Assembly (NCBI RefSeq): GCF_028289705.1
Contig: NZ_JANQOI010000086.1
Coordinates: 1-64,000 of the forward strand
Length of the DNA: 64,000 nt
Reading direction: 5' to 3'
Origin: Pelagibius sp.
GTDB taxonomy: Bacteria > Pseudomonadota > Alphaproteobacteria > Kiloniellales > Kiloniellaceae
The notes beneath the pieces were generated by a model, which did not search any database, had not been told where the DNA came from, and worked only from the letters and a program-made list of their open reading frames with translations. The number at the start of each line of letters is the position of its first letter. The first letter of the stretch is position 1. Of the stretch, positions 28,213 through 38,719 are shown in pieces. The translations under genes and the position numbers were made by a program.

Positions 28213-30576
28213 ATGTCAGACACAGGAATCGGCGCCAGCGTCAGGCGCAAGGAAGACTTCCGCTTTCTCACCGGACAGGGCCGCTACACCGACGACATCA
28301 ACCGGCCGGGCCAGCTCTACGCTTTCTTCGTCCGCTCGCCCCATGCCCATGCGCAGATCAAGGGCGTGAACAAGGCCGCCGCCGAGGCGGCAGAGGGCGT
28401 GCGCGCCGTCTTCACCGGCGCCGACATGGAAGCTGACAACGTCGGCTCCCTGCCCTGCGGCTGGGTCGTGACCGACCGCCATGGCGAGGCACACAAGGCG
28501 CCGCCGCACTTCCCGCTGGCACGGGACAAGGCCCGCTACGTGGGCGATCACGTCGCCGTGGTCGTCGCCGAGAGCTATGCCGCCGCCAAGGCCGCGGCGG
28601 AGCTGGTCGAGGTCGACTATGGCGAACTGCCGGCGGCGGCCGAGACCGGCAAGGCCAGAGACGCCGATGCCCCGCAGGTGCACGACGATGCGCCGGGCAA
28701 CCTCTGCTACGACTGGGTGCTGGGCGACGAGGCCGAGGCCGATGCGGCCTTTGCCAATGCCCATCACGTGACCAAGATCGATCTGGTCAACAACCGGCTG
28801 ATCCCCAACGCCATGGAGCCGCGGGCCGCCATCGGCGACTACGATGCAGGCACCGACAGCTACACGCTCTACTCGACGAGCCAGAACCCGCACCTGCTGA
28901 AGCTGATCCTCTGCGCCTTCGTGCTCGGACTGAACGAGAACAAGCTGCGGGTCATCGCCCCGGACGTGGGCGGCGGCTTCGGCTCCAAGATCTTCTGCTA
29001 CGCCGAGGAGACGGTCTGCACCTGGGCCTCCAGGAAGGTGAAGGCGCCGGTCAAGTGGACGGCCGAGCGCTCCGAGAGCTTCACCTCCGACGCCCACGGG
29101 CGCGACCACATCACCCATGCCGAACTGGCCATGGACGAGAACGGCAAGTTCCTCGGCATGAAGGTCGACACCACGGCGAACATGGGCGCCTATCTGTCCA
29201 GCTTCGCGACCTCCGTGCCGACCTATCTCTATGCCACCCTGCTGGCCGGCCAGTACACCACGCCGGTGATCTTCGCCAACGTGAAGGCGGTCTTCACCAA
29301 CACCGCGCCCGTGGATGCCTATCGCGGCGCCGGGCGGCCGGAGGCCACCTTCGTCGTTGAGCGTTTGGTCGAGGTGGCGGCCCGCGAGATGGGCATAGAC
29401 CCGGCGGAAATCCGCCGCCGAAATTTCATCCAGCCGGATCAGTTCCCCTACCAGACGCCGGTGGCGCTGCAGTACGACACCGGCAACTACGGGGCCTCCA
29501 TGGACATGGCCCTGGAGATGATCGACTACGCCGGTTTTGCCGGGCGGCGGTCGAACTCCGAGGCCAACGGCAAGCTGCGGGGCATCGGCTTCTCGGCTTA
29601 TATCGAGGCCTGCGGCATCGCCCCCTCGGCGGTGGTCGGCTCCCTGGGCGCCGGCGTCGGCCTCTGGGAATCGGCCCAGGTGCGCTTCAACGCCACCGGC
29701 TCGGTCTCGGTTTTCACCGGCTCCCACAGCCACGGACAGGGGCATGAGACCACCTTCTCCCAGTTGGTGGCCGATACCCTGGGCATTCCCATCGAGAACG
29801 TGGAGATCGTGCACGGCGACACCGGCTCGATCCCCATGGCCATGGGCACCTACGGCTCCCGCTCGCTGGCGGTCGGCGGCTCGGCAATCGCCCGGGCCTG
29901 CGACAAGATTATCGAGAAGTCGCGCAAGATCGCGGCCCACCTGATGGAAGCCTCTGTGGAGGACGTGGAGTTCGACAACGGCACCTTCCGGGTTGCCGGC
30001 ACCGACAAGGAGAAGTCCATCGCCGAGGTGGCCTTCACCGCCTATGTGCCGCACAACTATCCGGAGGGCGTGGAGCCCGGCCTCGACGAGACCGCGTTCT
30101 ACGATCCGCTGAACTTCACCTATCCGGCGGGCGTGCACATCTGCGAGGTGGAGATCGATCCGACGACGGGCGTCACCGAGATCGTCGACTGGGTCGCCGT
30201 CGACGACTTCGGCAAGGTGATTAACCCGATGGTGGTCGAGGGCCAGGTCCACGGCGGCATCGCCCAGGGCGTCGGCCAGGCGTTGCTGGAGAACTGCGTC
30301 TACGACGGCAGCGGCCAGCTTCTGACCGGCTCCTACATGGACTACTGCATGCCGCGGGCCGACGACCTGCCGTCGTTCCGCGTCGGACTGACGGAGACGG
30401 CCTGCACGCACAATCCCTTGGGCGTGAAGGGCTGCGGCGAGGCCGGTGCCATTGCGGCCCCGGCGGCGACCATCAACGCCATCACCAACGCGCTGGGCAT
30501 CCTGTCCATGGACATGCCGGCCAGCACCGAAAAGGTCTGGCGCCTGGCCAACACCCAGCAGATGGCCGCGGAATAA
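28213..30576 (+). CDS. coxL: Molybdenum hydroxylase large subunit, CoxL form II
   Basis: A 787-residue molybdopterin subunit of the xanthine oxidase family: [23 protein letters not shown] opening, a VGGGFGSK motif, [15 protein letters not shown], and a late [10 protein letters not shown] with the catalytic Glu. The active-site loop reads AYRGAGR at 369-375, the form II signature, not the AYXCSFR loop of true CO dehydrogenases. The enzyme probably hydroxylates an unknown substrate. It binds the molybdopterin cytosine dinucleotide cofactor made with the downstream maturation genes. Confidence 0.95.
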   Translation: MSDTGIGASVRRKEDFRFLTGQGRYTDDINRPGQLYAFFVRSPHAHAQIKGVNKAAAEAAEGVRAVFTGADMEADNVGSLPCGWVVTDRHGEAHKAPPHFPLARDKARYVGDHVAVVVAESYAAAKAAAELVEVDYGELPAAAETGKARDADAPQVHDDAPGNLCYDWVLGDEAEADAAFANAHHVTKIDLVNNRLIPNAMEPRAAIGDYDAGTDSYTLYSTSQNPHLLKLILCAFVLGLNENKLRVIAPDVGGGFGSKIFCYAEETVCTWASRKVKAPVKWTAERSESFTSDAHGRDHITHAELAMDENGKFLGMKVDTTANMGAYLSSFATSVPTYLYATLLAGQYTTPVIFANVKAVFTNTAPVDAYRGAGRPEATFVVERLVEVAAREMGIDPAEIRRRNFIQPDQFPYQTPVALQYDTGNYGASMDMALEMIDYAGFAGRRSNSEANGKLRGIGFSAYIEACGIAPSAVVGSLGAGVGLWESAQVRFNATGSVSVFTGSHSHGQGHETTFSQLVADTLGIPIENVEIVHGDTGSIPMAMGTYGSRSLAVGGSAIARACDKIIEKSRKIAAHLMEASVEDVEFDNGTFRVAGTDKEKSIAEVAFTAYVPHNYPEGVEPGLDETAFYDPLNFTYPAGVHICEVEIDPTTGVTEIVDWVAVDDFGKVINPMVVEGQVHGGIAQGVGQALLENCVYDGSGQLLTGSYMDYCMPRADDLPSFRVGLTETACTHNPLGVKGCGEAGAIAAPAATINAITNALGILSMDMPASTEKVWRLANTQQMAAE

Positions 30577-30589
30577 GGAGAGGCAGACA

Positions 30590-31384
30590 ATGTACAACTT
30601 CAATCACCATCGCCCCGGCTCGGTCGACGAGGCGGCGGCGGCCCTCTCCGGCGCCGACGACGGCAAACTGCTGGCCGGGGGCATGACCCTGATCGCGACC
30701 CTGAAGCAGCGTCTGGCCAGTCCGTCGGACCTGGTCGATCTGGGGGCGATTGCCGATCTCAAGGGCATCCGCGAGGACGGCGGCGCCATCGTCATCGGGG
30801 CCATGACCACCCACGCCACCGTGGCCGGCGATGCGAGCGTGAAAGCGAAGATCCCGGCGCTCGCGGCCCTGGCCGACGGCATCGGCGATGCCCAGGTCCG
30901 CAACTGCGGCACCATCGGCGGTTCCATCGCCAACAACGACCCGGCGGCGGACTATCCCGCGGCCCTGGTCGGCCTCGGCGCCACGGTGCACACCAACAAG
31001 CGGGAGATCGCGGCGGACGACTTTTTCACCGGCATGTTCGAAACCGCCCTGGCCGATGACGAGATCATCACCGCCGTGGCTTTTCCGGTGCCGGAGAAAG
31101 CGGGCTATCAGAAATTTGCCAACCCCGCCTCCCGCTACGCCATCGTCGGCGTGATGGCGAGCTCCGGGCCGGCGGGCGTGCGCGTCGCCGTCACCGGGGC
31201 GGGCCCTTGCGTATTCCGGCTGGCCGATGCCGAAGCCGCCCTGGGCGGCGGCTTCTCCGCCGATGCGGTGACCAACGTCGGCGTCGCCGCCGACGGCCTC
31301 AACAGCGACCTGCATGCCTCGGCAGAATACCGTGCGCATCTGGTCGGCGTGATGCTGCGCAGGGCGGTCGCCGCCGCGGGTTGA
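30590..31384 (+). CDS. coxM: Molybdenum hydroxylase medium FAD subunit (CoxM family)
   Basis: The 264-residue FAD subunit opens MYNFNHHRPGSVDEAAAAL and has both FAD motifs, LAGGMTLIATLKQRL and RNCGTIGGSIANNDPAADYPAAL. It passes electrons from the [2Fe-2S] centres to the acceptor. It follows coxL by 13 nt with AAGGAGAG as ribosome site, and a strong terminator follows at 31409, so coxSLM ends here. The subunit order S-L-M differs from the M-S-L of the Oligotropha cluster. Confidence 0.95.
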   Translation: MYNFNHHRPGSVDEAAAALSGADDGKLLAGGMTLIATLKQRLASPSDLVDLGAIADLKGIREDGGAIVIGAMTTHATVAGDASVKAKIPALAALADGIGDAQVRNCGTIGGSIANNDPAADYPAALVGLGATVHTNKREIAADDFFTGMFETALADDEIITAVAFPVPEKAGYQKFANPASRYAIVGVMASSGPAGVRVAVTGAGPCVFRLADAEAALGGGFSADAVTNVGVAADGLNSDLHASAEYRAHLVGVMLRRAVAAAG

Positions 31385-31408
31385 TCTTCGACAGCAGAGT
31401 TTGTTACG

Positions 31409-31441
31409 GGGCCGGCCAGCTTTTGGCCGGCCCTTGCTTTT
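31409..31441 (+). terminator. Rho-independent terminator after coxM
   Basis: A 9-bp perfect GC stem, GGGCCGGCC (31409-31417) with GGCCGGCCC (31425-31433), loop AGCTTTT, followed by TTGCTTTT. Confidence 0.9.
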
Positions 31442-31481
31442 CCGGTTCCGAACCCAAGGGGCCTTGAGCTAGCCTCAGCCT

Positions 31482-34400
31482 ATGGCCCCGACACACCCGC
31501 AAGTCCCAAAAGGTCGTCGCTGGCCGAGGCGTCTGGCTTACGGGCTCGGCCTCTCCCTTCTGATCGCGATCACCGGCGGCCTCCTGTTTCGCCAGGAGCT
31601 GACGACCTGGCTGTTGCGCGACCGTTTGGAACGCGAAGACATCACAGTCGCCTCCCTGAAGGTGCGCGCGCTGACCCATCAGCGCATCGAACTGGGCGAG
31701 GTCGTTCTCGGTGACTCGGGCGAGATCTCGGTCGAGCGTCTGCAGGTCGCCTTCGCACTGGACCTCGAAGCGCCGCGGATTGAGGAAGTCGTTGTCGAGG
31801 GACTAAGAGTCAGACTCGACCTCACCGGCGAGGGCCCCCTGCTCGGCAGCCTGCAGCATCTCCTGGGAGCTTCGGCGAAGGCAGGCGGTGATGGCGGCTT
31901 CGACCCGGCGATGATTCAGGGCGTTCCCCGCGTCCGCTTGGACGCAGCGGAGATTCTTACCGAAACCCAGGCGGGGACGATGACGACGGTCCTCACCGCT
32001 TCCGTCGAACCCCAAGCCAACGGCGCGGTCTTCGGCCGCCTGACCGCCGACGCCGAGAGCGAGATCGGCCAACTCTCGGCGGAGCTGGAAGGCGGCCTCG
32101 ATCCGCAGGGTGCCCTCTCCCTGGGCGCGAGCATCGGTCAGGGACGCATCGACTGGCGCAACCTCGCCATCGGGGAATTTGTGGGCTCGCTCGCGGTGAA
32201 CCAGTCCCCGGGAGAAGCACCGCAGATCGCCGCCGACCTGACCCTTGCAGACCTCGCCTACCGGTCCGCCGTGGGAGAGGCAATCGCCTTCGCCCAGGGT
32301 GCGATCATGGCCAGCGGCACGCCGGCTGACTTCACGCTGGCAACCTCGTTTGGCGGCGGTGAGGAGCAGATCAGTCTCGACCTGAAGACCACGCTCGCGA
32401 CCGAGGGAGAGAGCCAGAGAATCGAGGCCGACCTTGCCGTCGAAGCGAGCTCCGCCGGTGCGCTCGCCGGGCAGGTTCCGGTGCCCAGCGCGACCCTGGA
32501 GCGTGGCCGAATGACCTTTGTCGCCGATCTGGCGGCCGTGCTGCCCGGAGAGGCCGAGACACCGCGCTCCTGGCAGGCGCTGGCCGCCCTGCTGCGAGAG
32601 GCCGAAGGCCGCCTGGATGGCGATCTCATCCTCGCCGACCTGGCTCTGGCCGACGGCAGCGAAGGGATCTCGGCCCACCTTCCCCTGACCGCGCGCCGTG
32701 AGGGCGACAAGGTGACGGTCGGTCTCACCGAGGATATGGAGATCCGTGTCGAGCAGGCCGCGACGGAGCGCTTGGCGGCCCTCGGCCTGGCCCGCGAATA
32801 CCTGCCGCTGTTCGAGTCCGATCTCTCTCTTGTGGTGGCGGCCGGGGGATCCAGACCCGCCGCCCTTTCCATGGATGCGGCCTGGCCACTGCGGGCCGCG
32901 GATCTGCAGGCAGAGATGCGGTTCTCCAACCGGCGCGGGCTCGCTGTCGAAGCCGACATTGTCGGATCGGGAGCACTCACTGAAGACGGCCTGCCGGCGC
33001 AGTTCTCCGGTGACGTGTTGGTCGGCTTTCTGGCCGAGCGCCTGCCCCTTGCCGAGGCCGAGGCCCGCGGCCTCGAACTGTCCCTCCCCCTTGCCCTCAC
33101 CTACAACGCCGAGGGCTTGGGGGCGGCGCTGAAGAGCGCCGGCAGCCTTGCCATTGCGCAGTTGGCCCGGGACCTGCCGTTGCGGCTGAAGCGTCAGCTT
33201 TCCCTCAGCATCGACGAGGCTGAGTTTCGCATGGCTCCGTCACAGCAGAGCTACAGCTACCGTCTCCAAGGACAGGGCAAGGCAACGGACGCGCAGGTCC
33301 TCACCACCGCAGACACCCCGCTCGAAGTCCGCCTGGGCAGCAGCAAGTTTTCTGTTACCGGTAGCTTCGAAAGCGGACGCGGGCACGACGCAACCGCCGA
33401 GACCGCGGTCGCATCGCTTGGCGTGCCGGCCTACGGTATCACTGCTGAGACGGTCATCGCGCGGACGGCCCTCGACGCGGAGCTGGCGCCGCTCGAAAGC
33501 CGCTTCTCCGTGGCGAGCCTGCACAGCGATACCGATCCTCCCCTCGTCGCGCCCCTGGCCATCGACGGGGAGCTGCAGCGGCGTGGTGCCGGTTACGATG
33601 TCGCCGCCGATGTGACCCTCACGACAGGTCCGAGGCTCGGCCGGCTGGAAGTGCGCTACGACGATGCCGGCACGGCCAAGGCCCGATTCCAGAGCCGGTT
33701 CCTCCGCTTCGCGCCCGATGCGCTTCAGCCGGCCGATCTCTCCCCTCTGCTCGCCGATCTGGAGGACGTCGAGGGCCGGTTGTTCGCTGAAGCCACCTTC
33801 GTATGGCCACAGAACCCCGCGGAAGAGAGCGCCAGGCTGGTTCTCGAAGATCTCTCCTTCCGCAGCCAGGGGGTCGCGGTCGAAGACCTGTCACTGGACC
33901 TTGCGCTGCGGGCGCTCCTGCCGCTGCGCAGCGAACCCGACCAAAGGCTGAGCATCGGACGGATCGATGCCGGCGCGCCCCTTGAGGACATGACGCTGCG
34001 CTTCGAGATGGCCGCCGATCCGCAGCCGCAGCTTCAGGTCGCCGGCGGCGGCTTCACGCTGGGCGGTGCGCAGTGGCGGCTGGGCGCAACCCGGCTGGAC
34101 CCCACCGCGCCAGACAACAGCCTCCTCCTTGCCACCGACAATCTGGATCTGGCGACCTTCTTCAGGCTCATCGAGGTCGAGGGCCTCTCCGGCCGCGGTC
34201 TGCTCGCCGGGCAGATTCCGATCCTTTTCGACGGAGAGAACCTGGTGGTGAGCGATGGGCGGCTGACCGCCCAGGCCCCGGGGCAGCTTTCGATCCGATC
34301 CCAGGCGCTGGCCTCGGCCCTGTCCGGGGGTGGAGAAACGGTGGAACTGGCGGTGAAGGCCCTGGAGGACTTTCGCTACGAGGATCTCTCCATCACCGTG

Positions 34401-34592
34401 AACATGTCCGCAAACAACGATGCCCAGGTGCTGCTGTCGTTGCTGGGCCAGAACCCCGCCGTCCTGGATGGCCAGCCCTTTCGGTTTAACATCAACCTCG
34501 AGAGCAACCTGACCAGTGTGCTGGAGGCGCTGCGCCAGGGCTATTCCCTCTCCGACGAGGCCCTGCGCCGCGCCTGGCAACTGCGCCAATAG
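31482..34592 (+). CDS. ydbH: YdbH family AsmA-like protein
   Basis: A 1036-residue protein with one N-terminal transmembrane anchor (about 18-38) and a long, mostly beta periplasmic part. The C-terminal 150 residues or so carry the YdbH pattern: LLLATDNLDLATFFRLIEVEGLSGRG, GQIPI, and a closing NIN-LESNLTSVLEALRQGYSLSD. In E. coli, YdbH is one of three AsmA-like bridge proteins (with TamB and YhdP) that carry phospholipid to the outer membrane. The downstream ynbE and ydbL genes strongly support the call. Some inner start choice remains, but the ATG at 31482 puts RRWPRR before the membrane helix. Confidence 0.88.
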   Translation: MAPTHPQVPKGRRWPRRLAYGLGLSLLIAITGGLLFRQELTTWLLRDRLEREDITVASLKVRALTHQRIELGEVVLGDSGEISVERLQVAFALDLEAPRIEEVVVEGLRVRLDLTGEGPLLGSLQHLLGASAKAGGDGGFDPAMIQGVPRVRLDAAEILTETQAGTMTTVLTASVEPQANGAVFGRLTADAESEIGQLSAELEGGLDPQGALSLGASIGQGRIDWRNLAIGEFVGSLAVNQSPGEAPQIAADLTLADLAYRSAVGEAIAFAQGAIMASGTPADFTLATSFGGGEEQISLDLKTTLATEGESQRIEADLAVEASSAGALAGQVPVPSATLERGRMTFVADLAAVLPGEAETPRSWQALAALLREAEGRLDGDLILADLALADGSEGISAHLPLTARREGDKVTVGLTEDMEIRVEQAATERLAALGLAREYLPLFESDLSLVVAAGGSRPAALSMDAAWPLRAADLQAEMRFSNRRGLAVEADIVGSGALTEDGLPAQFSGDVLVGFLAERLPLAEAEARGLELSLPLALTYNAEGLGAALKSAGSLAIAQLARDLPLRLKRQLSLSIDEAEFRMAPSQQSYSYRLQGQGKATDAQVLTTADTPLEVRLGSSKFSVTGSFESGRGHDATAETAVASLGVPAYGITAETVIARTALDAELAPLESRFSVASLHSDTDPPLVAPLAIDGELQRRGAGYDVAADVTLTTGPRLGRLEVRYDDAGTAKARFQSRFLRFAPDALQPADLSPLLADLEDVEGRLFAEATFVWPQNPAEESARLVLEDLSFRSQGVAVEDLSLDLALRALLPLRSEPDQRLSIGRIDAGAPLEDMTLRFEMAADPQPQLQVAGGGFTLGGAQWRLGATRLDPTAPDNSLLLATDNLDLATFFRLIEVEGLSGRGLLAGQIPILFDGENLVVSDGRLTAQAPGQLSIRSQALASALSGGGETVELAVKALEDFRYEDLSITVNMSANNDAQVLLSLLGQNPAVLDGQPFRFNINLESNLTSVLEALRQGYSLSDEALRRAWQLRQ

Positions 34593-34731
34593 CGCAAAGC
34601 AGATGCGAACACCGGGGATGAAACGCCGGCGGGCCGCGTAGGATCAAAGGGCCGTTGGTCGGCTCCCGCCAGACTGGTATGGTTTCATTCGCTTTCGGAT
34701 CGAAGGCGACAGATTGCTAGGGGAGAGAGTT

Positions 34732-34935
34732 TTGAGCCTCGTATTGATTCGGAGCTCGGCCTATGCCGTGGCCCTGCTGGGGCTGGTTCTCGGCGCCTGC
34801 ACGCCCAAAGTCCAGGTGGAGGCGCCGAAGGAGCCGATCACCATAAACTTGAATGTTAAATTAGATGCCGAAGTCCGCGTAAAGCTTGAAGAACAGGCCG
34901 ACAAGGACGTTGAGAGCAATCCGGATATCTTCTGA
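34732..34935 (+). CDS. ynbE: YnbE family lipoprotein
   Basis: A 67-residue lipoprotein from a TTG start preceded by GGGGAGAG. The signal peptide ends in the lipobox LGAC (Cys 23). The mature part carries the YnbE pattern VEAPKEPITINLNVKLDAEVRVKLE. In E. coli, YnbE is an outer-membrane lipoprotein that partners YdbH to complete the inter-membrane bridge. TTG 34714 is an alternative start. Confidence 0.9.
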   Translation: MSLVLIRSSAYAVALLGLVLGACTPKVQVEAPKEPITINLNVKLDAEVRVKLEEQADKDVESNPDIF

Positions 34936-35005
34936 CCGTGGCGGTCTTGAGATCGGCTGGCACCCTGGCAAGGGACCCGCTGATGCCAATGCGAAGGAAT
35001 AGTCC

Positions 35006-35344
35006 ATGACAAGGTTCTGGTTCTCCCTGATCGCCCGCCTGGCCGCCGTGGTTCTGGTCCTGCCGCTTCTGGCCGTACCCGCAGCGGCCCAGTCGCTGGA
35101 CGATCTGCGTGCCGCCGGCAAGGTCGGCGAGCGCTTCGACGGCCTGGCCGTCGCCCGCGATGCCAGCGTCGCCGACTTCGTCGAACAGGTGAACGCCAAG
35201 AGGCAGGCGATCTACGCGGAACAGGCTCGCAAGCAAGGCGTCTCTGCACAGCAGGTCGGGGCCGTCTACGCCAAGGAAATCCTGGGTCAGGTGCCTGACG
35301 GCACTTGGTTTTTGACAGAGCAGGGTGAATGGCGGCAAATGTAG
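35006..35344 (+). CDS. ydbL: YdbL family (DUF1318) periplasmic protein
   Basis: A 112-residue protein with a signal peptide ending AAAQS and the DUF1318 core: LDDLRAAGKVGERFDGLA, VNAKRQAIYAEQARKQGVS, VYAKEI, and GTWFLTEQGEWRQ. YdbL works with YdbH and YnbE and is thought to control their assembly. The three genes stand in the same order as in enterobacteria. AAGGAA lies upstream of ATG 35006. Confidence 0.92.
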   Translation: MTRFWFSLIARLAAVVLVLPLLAVPAAAQSLDDLRAAGKVGERFDGLAVARDASVADFVEQVNAKRQAIYAEQARKQGVSAQQVGAVYAKEILGQVPDGTWFLTEQGEWRQM

Positions 35345-35409
35345 GGACCCTGGGCAGACGCCCGCGACCAATCATCCAAGATCCCGATCCGAACAAGAGA
35401 GTCTGAGCG

Positions 35410-36339
35410 ATGGGCGAGCAGAGCCCCCTTCCCGCCTCGGTCGACGAGGCGCTCGCGCTCCTGTCGCGCGGCAACTACGTCGGCGAGCGCAGCCTGGCCA
35501 CCGTGCTCTTGCTTGCTCTGAAGCTGGGGCGCCCGCTGTTTCTTGAGGGCGAGGCCGGCGTCGGCAAGACGGAGATCGCCAAGGTGCTGGCCGAGACCCT
35601 GGGCCGGCGGCTGGTACGGCTGCAGTGCTACGAGGGCCTCGACGTCTCCGCCGCCGTCTACGAGTGGAACTATCCGCGCCAGATGGTGGAGATCCGTGTC
35701 GCCGAGGCGGCCGGCGGCAGCGACCGCGAGGCCCTGGCCAGCGATATCTTCGACCCGCGCTTCCTCATCGAGCGGCCCCTGCTGCAGGCGCTGCGGCCCG
35801 ACGCCCAGGGTGCCCCGGTGCTGTTGATCGACGAGTTGGACCGCACCGACGAGCCCTTCGAAGCCTTCCTGCTGGAAGTGCTCTCCGACTATCAGATCAC
35901 CATCCCGGAACTGGGCACCATCGCGGCGGCGGCCCCGCCTATCGTGATCATCACCTCCAACCGCACCCGGGAAATCCACGATGCGCTGAAGCGCCGCTGC
36001 TTCTATCACTGGGTCGACTACCCGACGGCCGCGCGGGAGTTGGAAATTCTCAGAGTTAAGGCGCCCGAGGCACCGGCACTGCTGTCACAGGAAATCGTCG
36101 CCTTCGTGCAGGCCCTGCGCCGGGAGGATCTCTTCAAACTGCCGGGCATTGCCGAGACCATTGACTGGGCCGAGGCCCTGACCCAGTTGGATAAGGTCGC
36201 CCTGGACCCGCAGGCCATCGACGACACCCTGGGCGTGCTGCTGAAGTATCAGGACGACATCGCCCGGATCCAAGGCAGCGAAGCGGCACGTCTGCTCAAC
36301 GAAGTGAAGACGGAACTCACCGGCGCCGCCTTCGCCTGA
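35410..36339 (+). CDS. coxD: MoxR-type AAA+ ATPase (CoxD-like)
   Basis: The 309-residue AAA+ protein has Walker A GEAGVGKT at 47-54, the LQCYEGLD segment, Walker B VLLIDELDRTDEPFEAFLLEVL, and sensor ITSNRTREIHDALKRRCFYHWVDYP. These are the features of CoxD, the MoxR-family chaperone that with the VWA protein CoxE assembles the molybdenum-copper centre of CO dehydrogenase. CoxE lies 2.8 kb downstream rather than adjacent. In a form II system it may act in sulfuration or cofactor insertion. Confidence 0.92.
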   Translation: MGEQSPLPASVDEALALLSRGNYVGERSLATVLLLALKLGRPLFLEGEAGVGKTEIAKVLAETLGRRLVRLQCYEGLDVSAAVYEWNYPRQMVEIRVAEAAGGSDREALASDIFDPRFLIERPLLQALRPDAQGAPVLLIDELDRTDEPFEAFLLEVLSDYQITIPELGTIAAAAPPIVIITSNRTREIHDALKRRCFYHWVDYPTAARELEILRVKAPEAPALLSQEIVAFVQALRREDLFKLPGIAETIDWAEALTQLDKVALDPQAIDDTLGVLLKYQDDIARIQGSEAARLLNEVKTELTGAAFA

Positions 36340-36481
36340 CAGGCTTCCATCCATAGCCAGCGGTATGTTCGGCGCCCTTTCGCGCATGAGCCCGCCTGCC
36401 CCGAATTTGACGCAAGGATTGAATTAGAGCCGCCTATCTAACCCTGGCGTTCATTAGTTTTTCATGCAAACCTAAAAAGAA

Positions 36482-36496
36482 AAGAATCACATTCTT
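36482..36496. promoter_or_regulatory. Inverted repeat upstream of universal stress gene
   Basis: AAGAAT-CAC-ATTCTT is a perfect 6+3+6 inverted repeat in an AT-rich patch (about 36440-36500), 55 nt before the universal stress gene. It is a candidate operator. Confidence 0.3.
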
Positions 36497-36551
36497 CAAA
36501 CAGGGGCGGCTCGCCGCGATCGGCAGACCGCCGAAAAAGAGGCAGAGTTAA

Positions 36552-36986
36552 ATGACTAACAGCTTGCTGGTCGGGGTGGACGGCAGCGACGGGGGATCGC
36601 GGGCCGCGGATTTTGCCGCGAGCCGGGCCGCCGAAAGCCAAACGCAGTTGGTGGTGGCCTATGTGATCGAGTGGTCGCCCTACAGCTTCAACACACCGCA
36701 GGAAAACGAAGAGCGCCACAAGCGGCGCGAAGAGGAGATCACCCGCGCCGAAAGCGACGTGGTTCAGCCGCTCCTCGAGTCCTTGAAGGCGCGCGGCGTC
36801 GACGCAAAGGGCATCGTGCGCCACGGCCACGCCGCCGAAGTGTTGAGCCAACTCGCCAAAGAGGAAGGGGCCAGCCAGATCTTCATTGGCCGGCGCGGTC
36901 TGACCAAGCTGCAGGCCCTGCTGTTCGGCAGCACCGCCGGCAGCCTCGTGCAGATCTCGCCGGTTCCGGTCACGGTCATTCCCTAG
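36552..36986 (+). CDS. Universal stress protein, single domain
   Basis: A 144-residue Usp protein: SLLVGVDGSDGGSRAADFA opening, a VVAYVIEWSP strand and the ATP-binding end GRRGLTKLQALLFGSTAGSLV with PVPVTVIP. It is different from the tandem-domain Usp at 18036. The alanine symporter gene starts 103 nt downstream. Confidence 0.94.
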   Translation: MTNSLLVGVDGSDGGSRAADFAASRAAESQTQLVVAYVIEWSPYSFNTPQENEERHKRREEEITRAESDVVQPLLESLKARGVDAKGIVRHGHAAEVLSQLAKEEGASQIFIGRRGLTKLQALLFGSTAGSLVQISPVPVTVIP

Positions 36987-37089
36987 ACGGCGGGCGGGAG
37001 TACAGCCCGATGAAAGCGCGTTCCGAGACCACTGATCGGAGCGGCGAGCCGCGGGGGGATCGCGGCGCAAAAACCAAAGTGAGGCTTCC

Positions 37090-38625
37090 ATGAAAAAGTT
37101 GCTAGCGGCCTTTTTGACCGCAGTGCTCTGGGCACCGGCATGCTGGGCTCAAGACGCCGCCGGTGCGGAGATGGGACTGGATGAACGCATCAATCAGGCC
37201 ATCTCACCGGTCACCAATGCCATCGCCGGAGTGATCTTCTATTCGGTGCCGGTCAGCGACGAGATCGGGCTTCCGGTGATCGTCGTCTGGCTGGTGGTGG
37301 CCGCCCTCTTTGCCACCTTCTATTTCAACTTCATCTCGGTGCGGGCCTTCAACCACGCCATCGCGCTGGTCCGGGGCGACTACTCCAATCCCAAGGACGC
37401 CGGCGAGGTCTCCCACTTCCAGGCTCTGGCGACGGCGCTCTCCGGCACCGTCGGCCTGGGCAACATCGCCGGTGTAGCCATCGCCGTTTCCGTCGGCGGG
37501 CCGGGCGCGACCTTCTGGATGATCCTGGCCGGGTTCCTCGGCATGTCGCTGAAGTTCGCCGAGTGCACCCTGGGTGTGAAGTACCGCAACGAATATCCCG
37601 ACGGCACGGTGTCGGGCGGACCGATGTACTACCTGAGCAAGGGGCTCGGGGAGAAGGGCATGGGCGGCCTCGGCAAGGTCCTTGCCGTGTTCTTCGCCAT
37701 CTGCTGCATCGCCGGCGCGCTGGGCGGCGGCAACATGTTCCAGGCCAATCAGTCGTTCCAGCAGTTCGTCAACGTGACCGGCGGCGAAGGCAGCTTCATG
37801 GCCGACAAGGGCTGGCTCTTCGGCCTGATCATCGCCGCCCTGGTAGGCGTCGTGATCATCGGCGGCATCAAATCCATCGCCAGGGTCACCGAAAAGGTCG
37901 TCCCCTTCATGGCGATCATCTACTGCACCGCGGCCCTCATCATCATCATCATGAACATCGGCCAGGTGCCAGCGGCCTTTGGCGCCATCATCGGCGGGGC
38001 CTTCAGCCCCGAGGGTGTGGCCGGCGGCTTCATCGGCGCCCTGATCCAGGGCTTCCGCCGCGCCGCCTTCTCCAACGAGGCGGGCATCGGCTCGGCCTCC
38101 ATCGCCCACTCGGCGGTCCGCACCAAGGAGCCGGTGACCGAAGGGCTGGTGGCGCTGCACGAGCCCTTCATCGACACCGTGGTGATCTGCACCATGACCG
38201 CCCTGGTCATCGTCATCACCGGCACCTACACCGCCGGCGGCGGCATGAGCGGCGTCGAGCTGACCTCCCTCGCCTTCGAGAGCGCGTTCTCCTGGTTCCC
38301 CTACATTCTGGCGGTGGCGGTGATCCTCTTCGCCTTCTCGACCATGCTGTCCTGGTCCTACTACGGGGTGAAGTGCTGGACCTATCTCTTCGGCGAAAGC
38401 AAGTCCATGGACCTGCTGTTCAAGGTGATCTTCTGCGTCTTCGTGGTGATCGGCGCGTCGATGAACCTGGGTCCGGTGATCGACTTCTCCGACTCGGCGA
38501 TCTTCGCCATGTCCATCGCCAACATCATCGGGCTCTACATCCTCTTCCCGGTGGTGAAGGAGGATCTGGCCTCCTACTGGTCACGGCTGAAGAGCGGCGA
38601 GATCAAGAAGTACGGCGGCCATTAA
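37090..38625 (+). CDS. Alanine/glycine:cation symporter (AGCS family)
   Basis: A 511-residue membrane protein with an N-terminal signal-like segment ([10 protein letters not shown]) and about 11 transmembrane helices. AGCS signatures are [25 protein letters not shown] and [19 protein letters not shown]. It imports alanine or glycine with Na+ or H+. A strong terminator follows, so the transcript ends here. Confidence 0.95.
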   Translation: MKKLLAAFLTAVLWAPACWAQDAAGAEMGLDERINQAISPVTNAIAGVIFYSVPVSDEIGLPVIVVWLVVAALFATFYFNFISVRAFNHAIALVRGDYSNPKDAGEVSHFQALATALSGTVGLGNIAGVAIAVSVGGPGATFWMILAGFLGMSLKFAECTLGVKYRNEYPDGTVSGGPMYYLSKGLGEKGMGGLGKVLAVFFAICCIAGALGGGNMFQANQSFQQFVNVTGGEGSFMADKGWLFGLIIAALVGVVIIGGIKSIARVTEKVVPFMAIIYCTAALIIIIMNIGQVPAAFGAIIGGAFSPEGVAGGFIGALIQGFRRAAFSNEAGIGSASIAHSAVRTKEPVTEGLVALHEPFIDTVVICTMTALVIVITGTYTAGGGMSGVELTSLAFESAFSWFPYILAVAVILFAFSTMLSWSYYGVKCWTYLFGESKSMDLLFKVIFCVFVVIGASMNLGPVIDFSDSAIFAMSIANIIGLYILFPVVKEDLASYWSRLKSGEIKKYGGH

Positions 38626-38667
38626 CCGGGCCCCAAAACCGAACCGGGCCCCAGCGCCCGAAACCGA

Positions 38668-38700
38668 AACCGGCGGCCAAAAGGCCGCCGGTTTTCTTTT
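38668..38700 (+). terminator. Rho-independent terminator after the AGCS symporter
   Basis: An 11-bp perfect stem, AACCGGCGGCC (38668-38678) with GGCCGCCGGTT (38683-38693), loop AAAA, then TTCTTTT. On the minus strand the downstream run is weaker, so termination of the convergent small gene is only partial. Confidence 0.93.
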
Positions 38701-38719
38701 GCCGGAGAACCCCTCTCAC

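Noticed and set aside
28216..30603. 795-codon minus-strand frame opposite coxL
   Set aside because: Antisense shadow; coxL has all molybdenum hydroxylase motifs.
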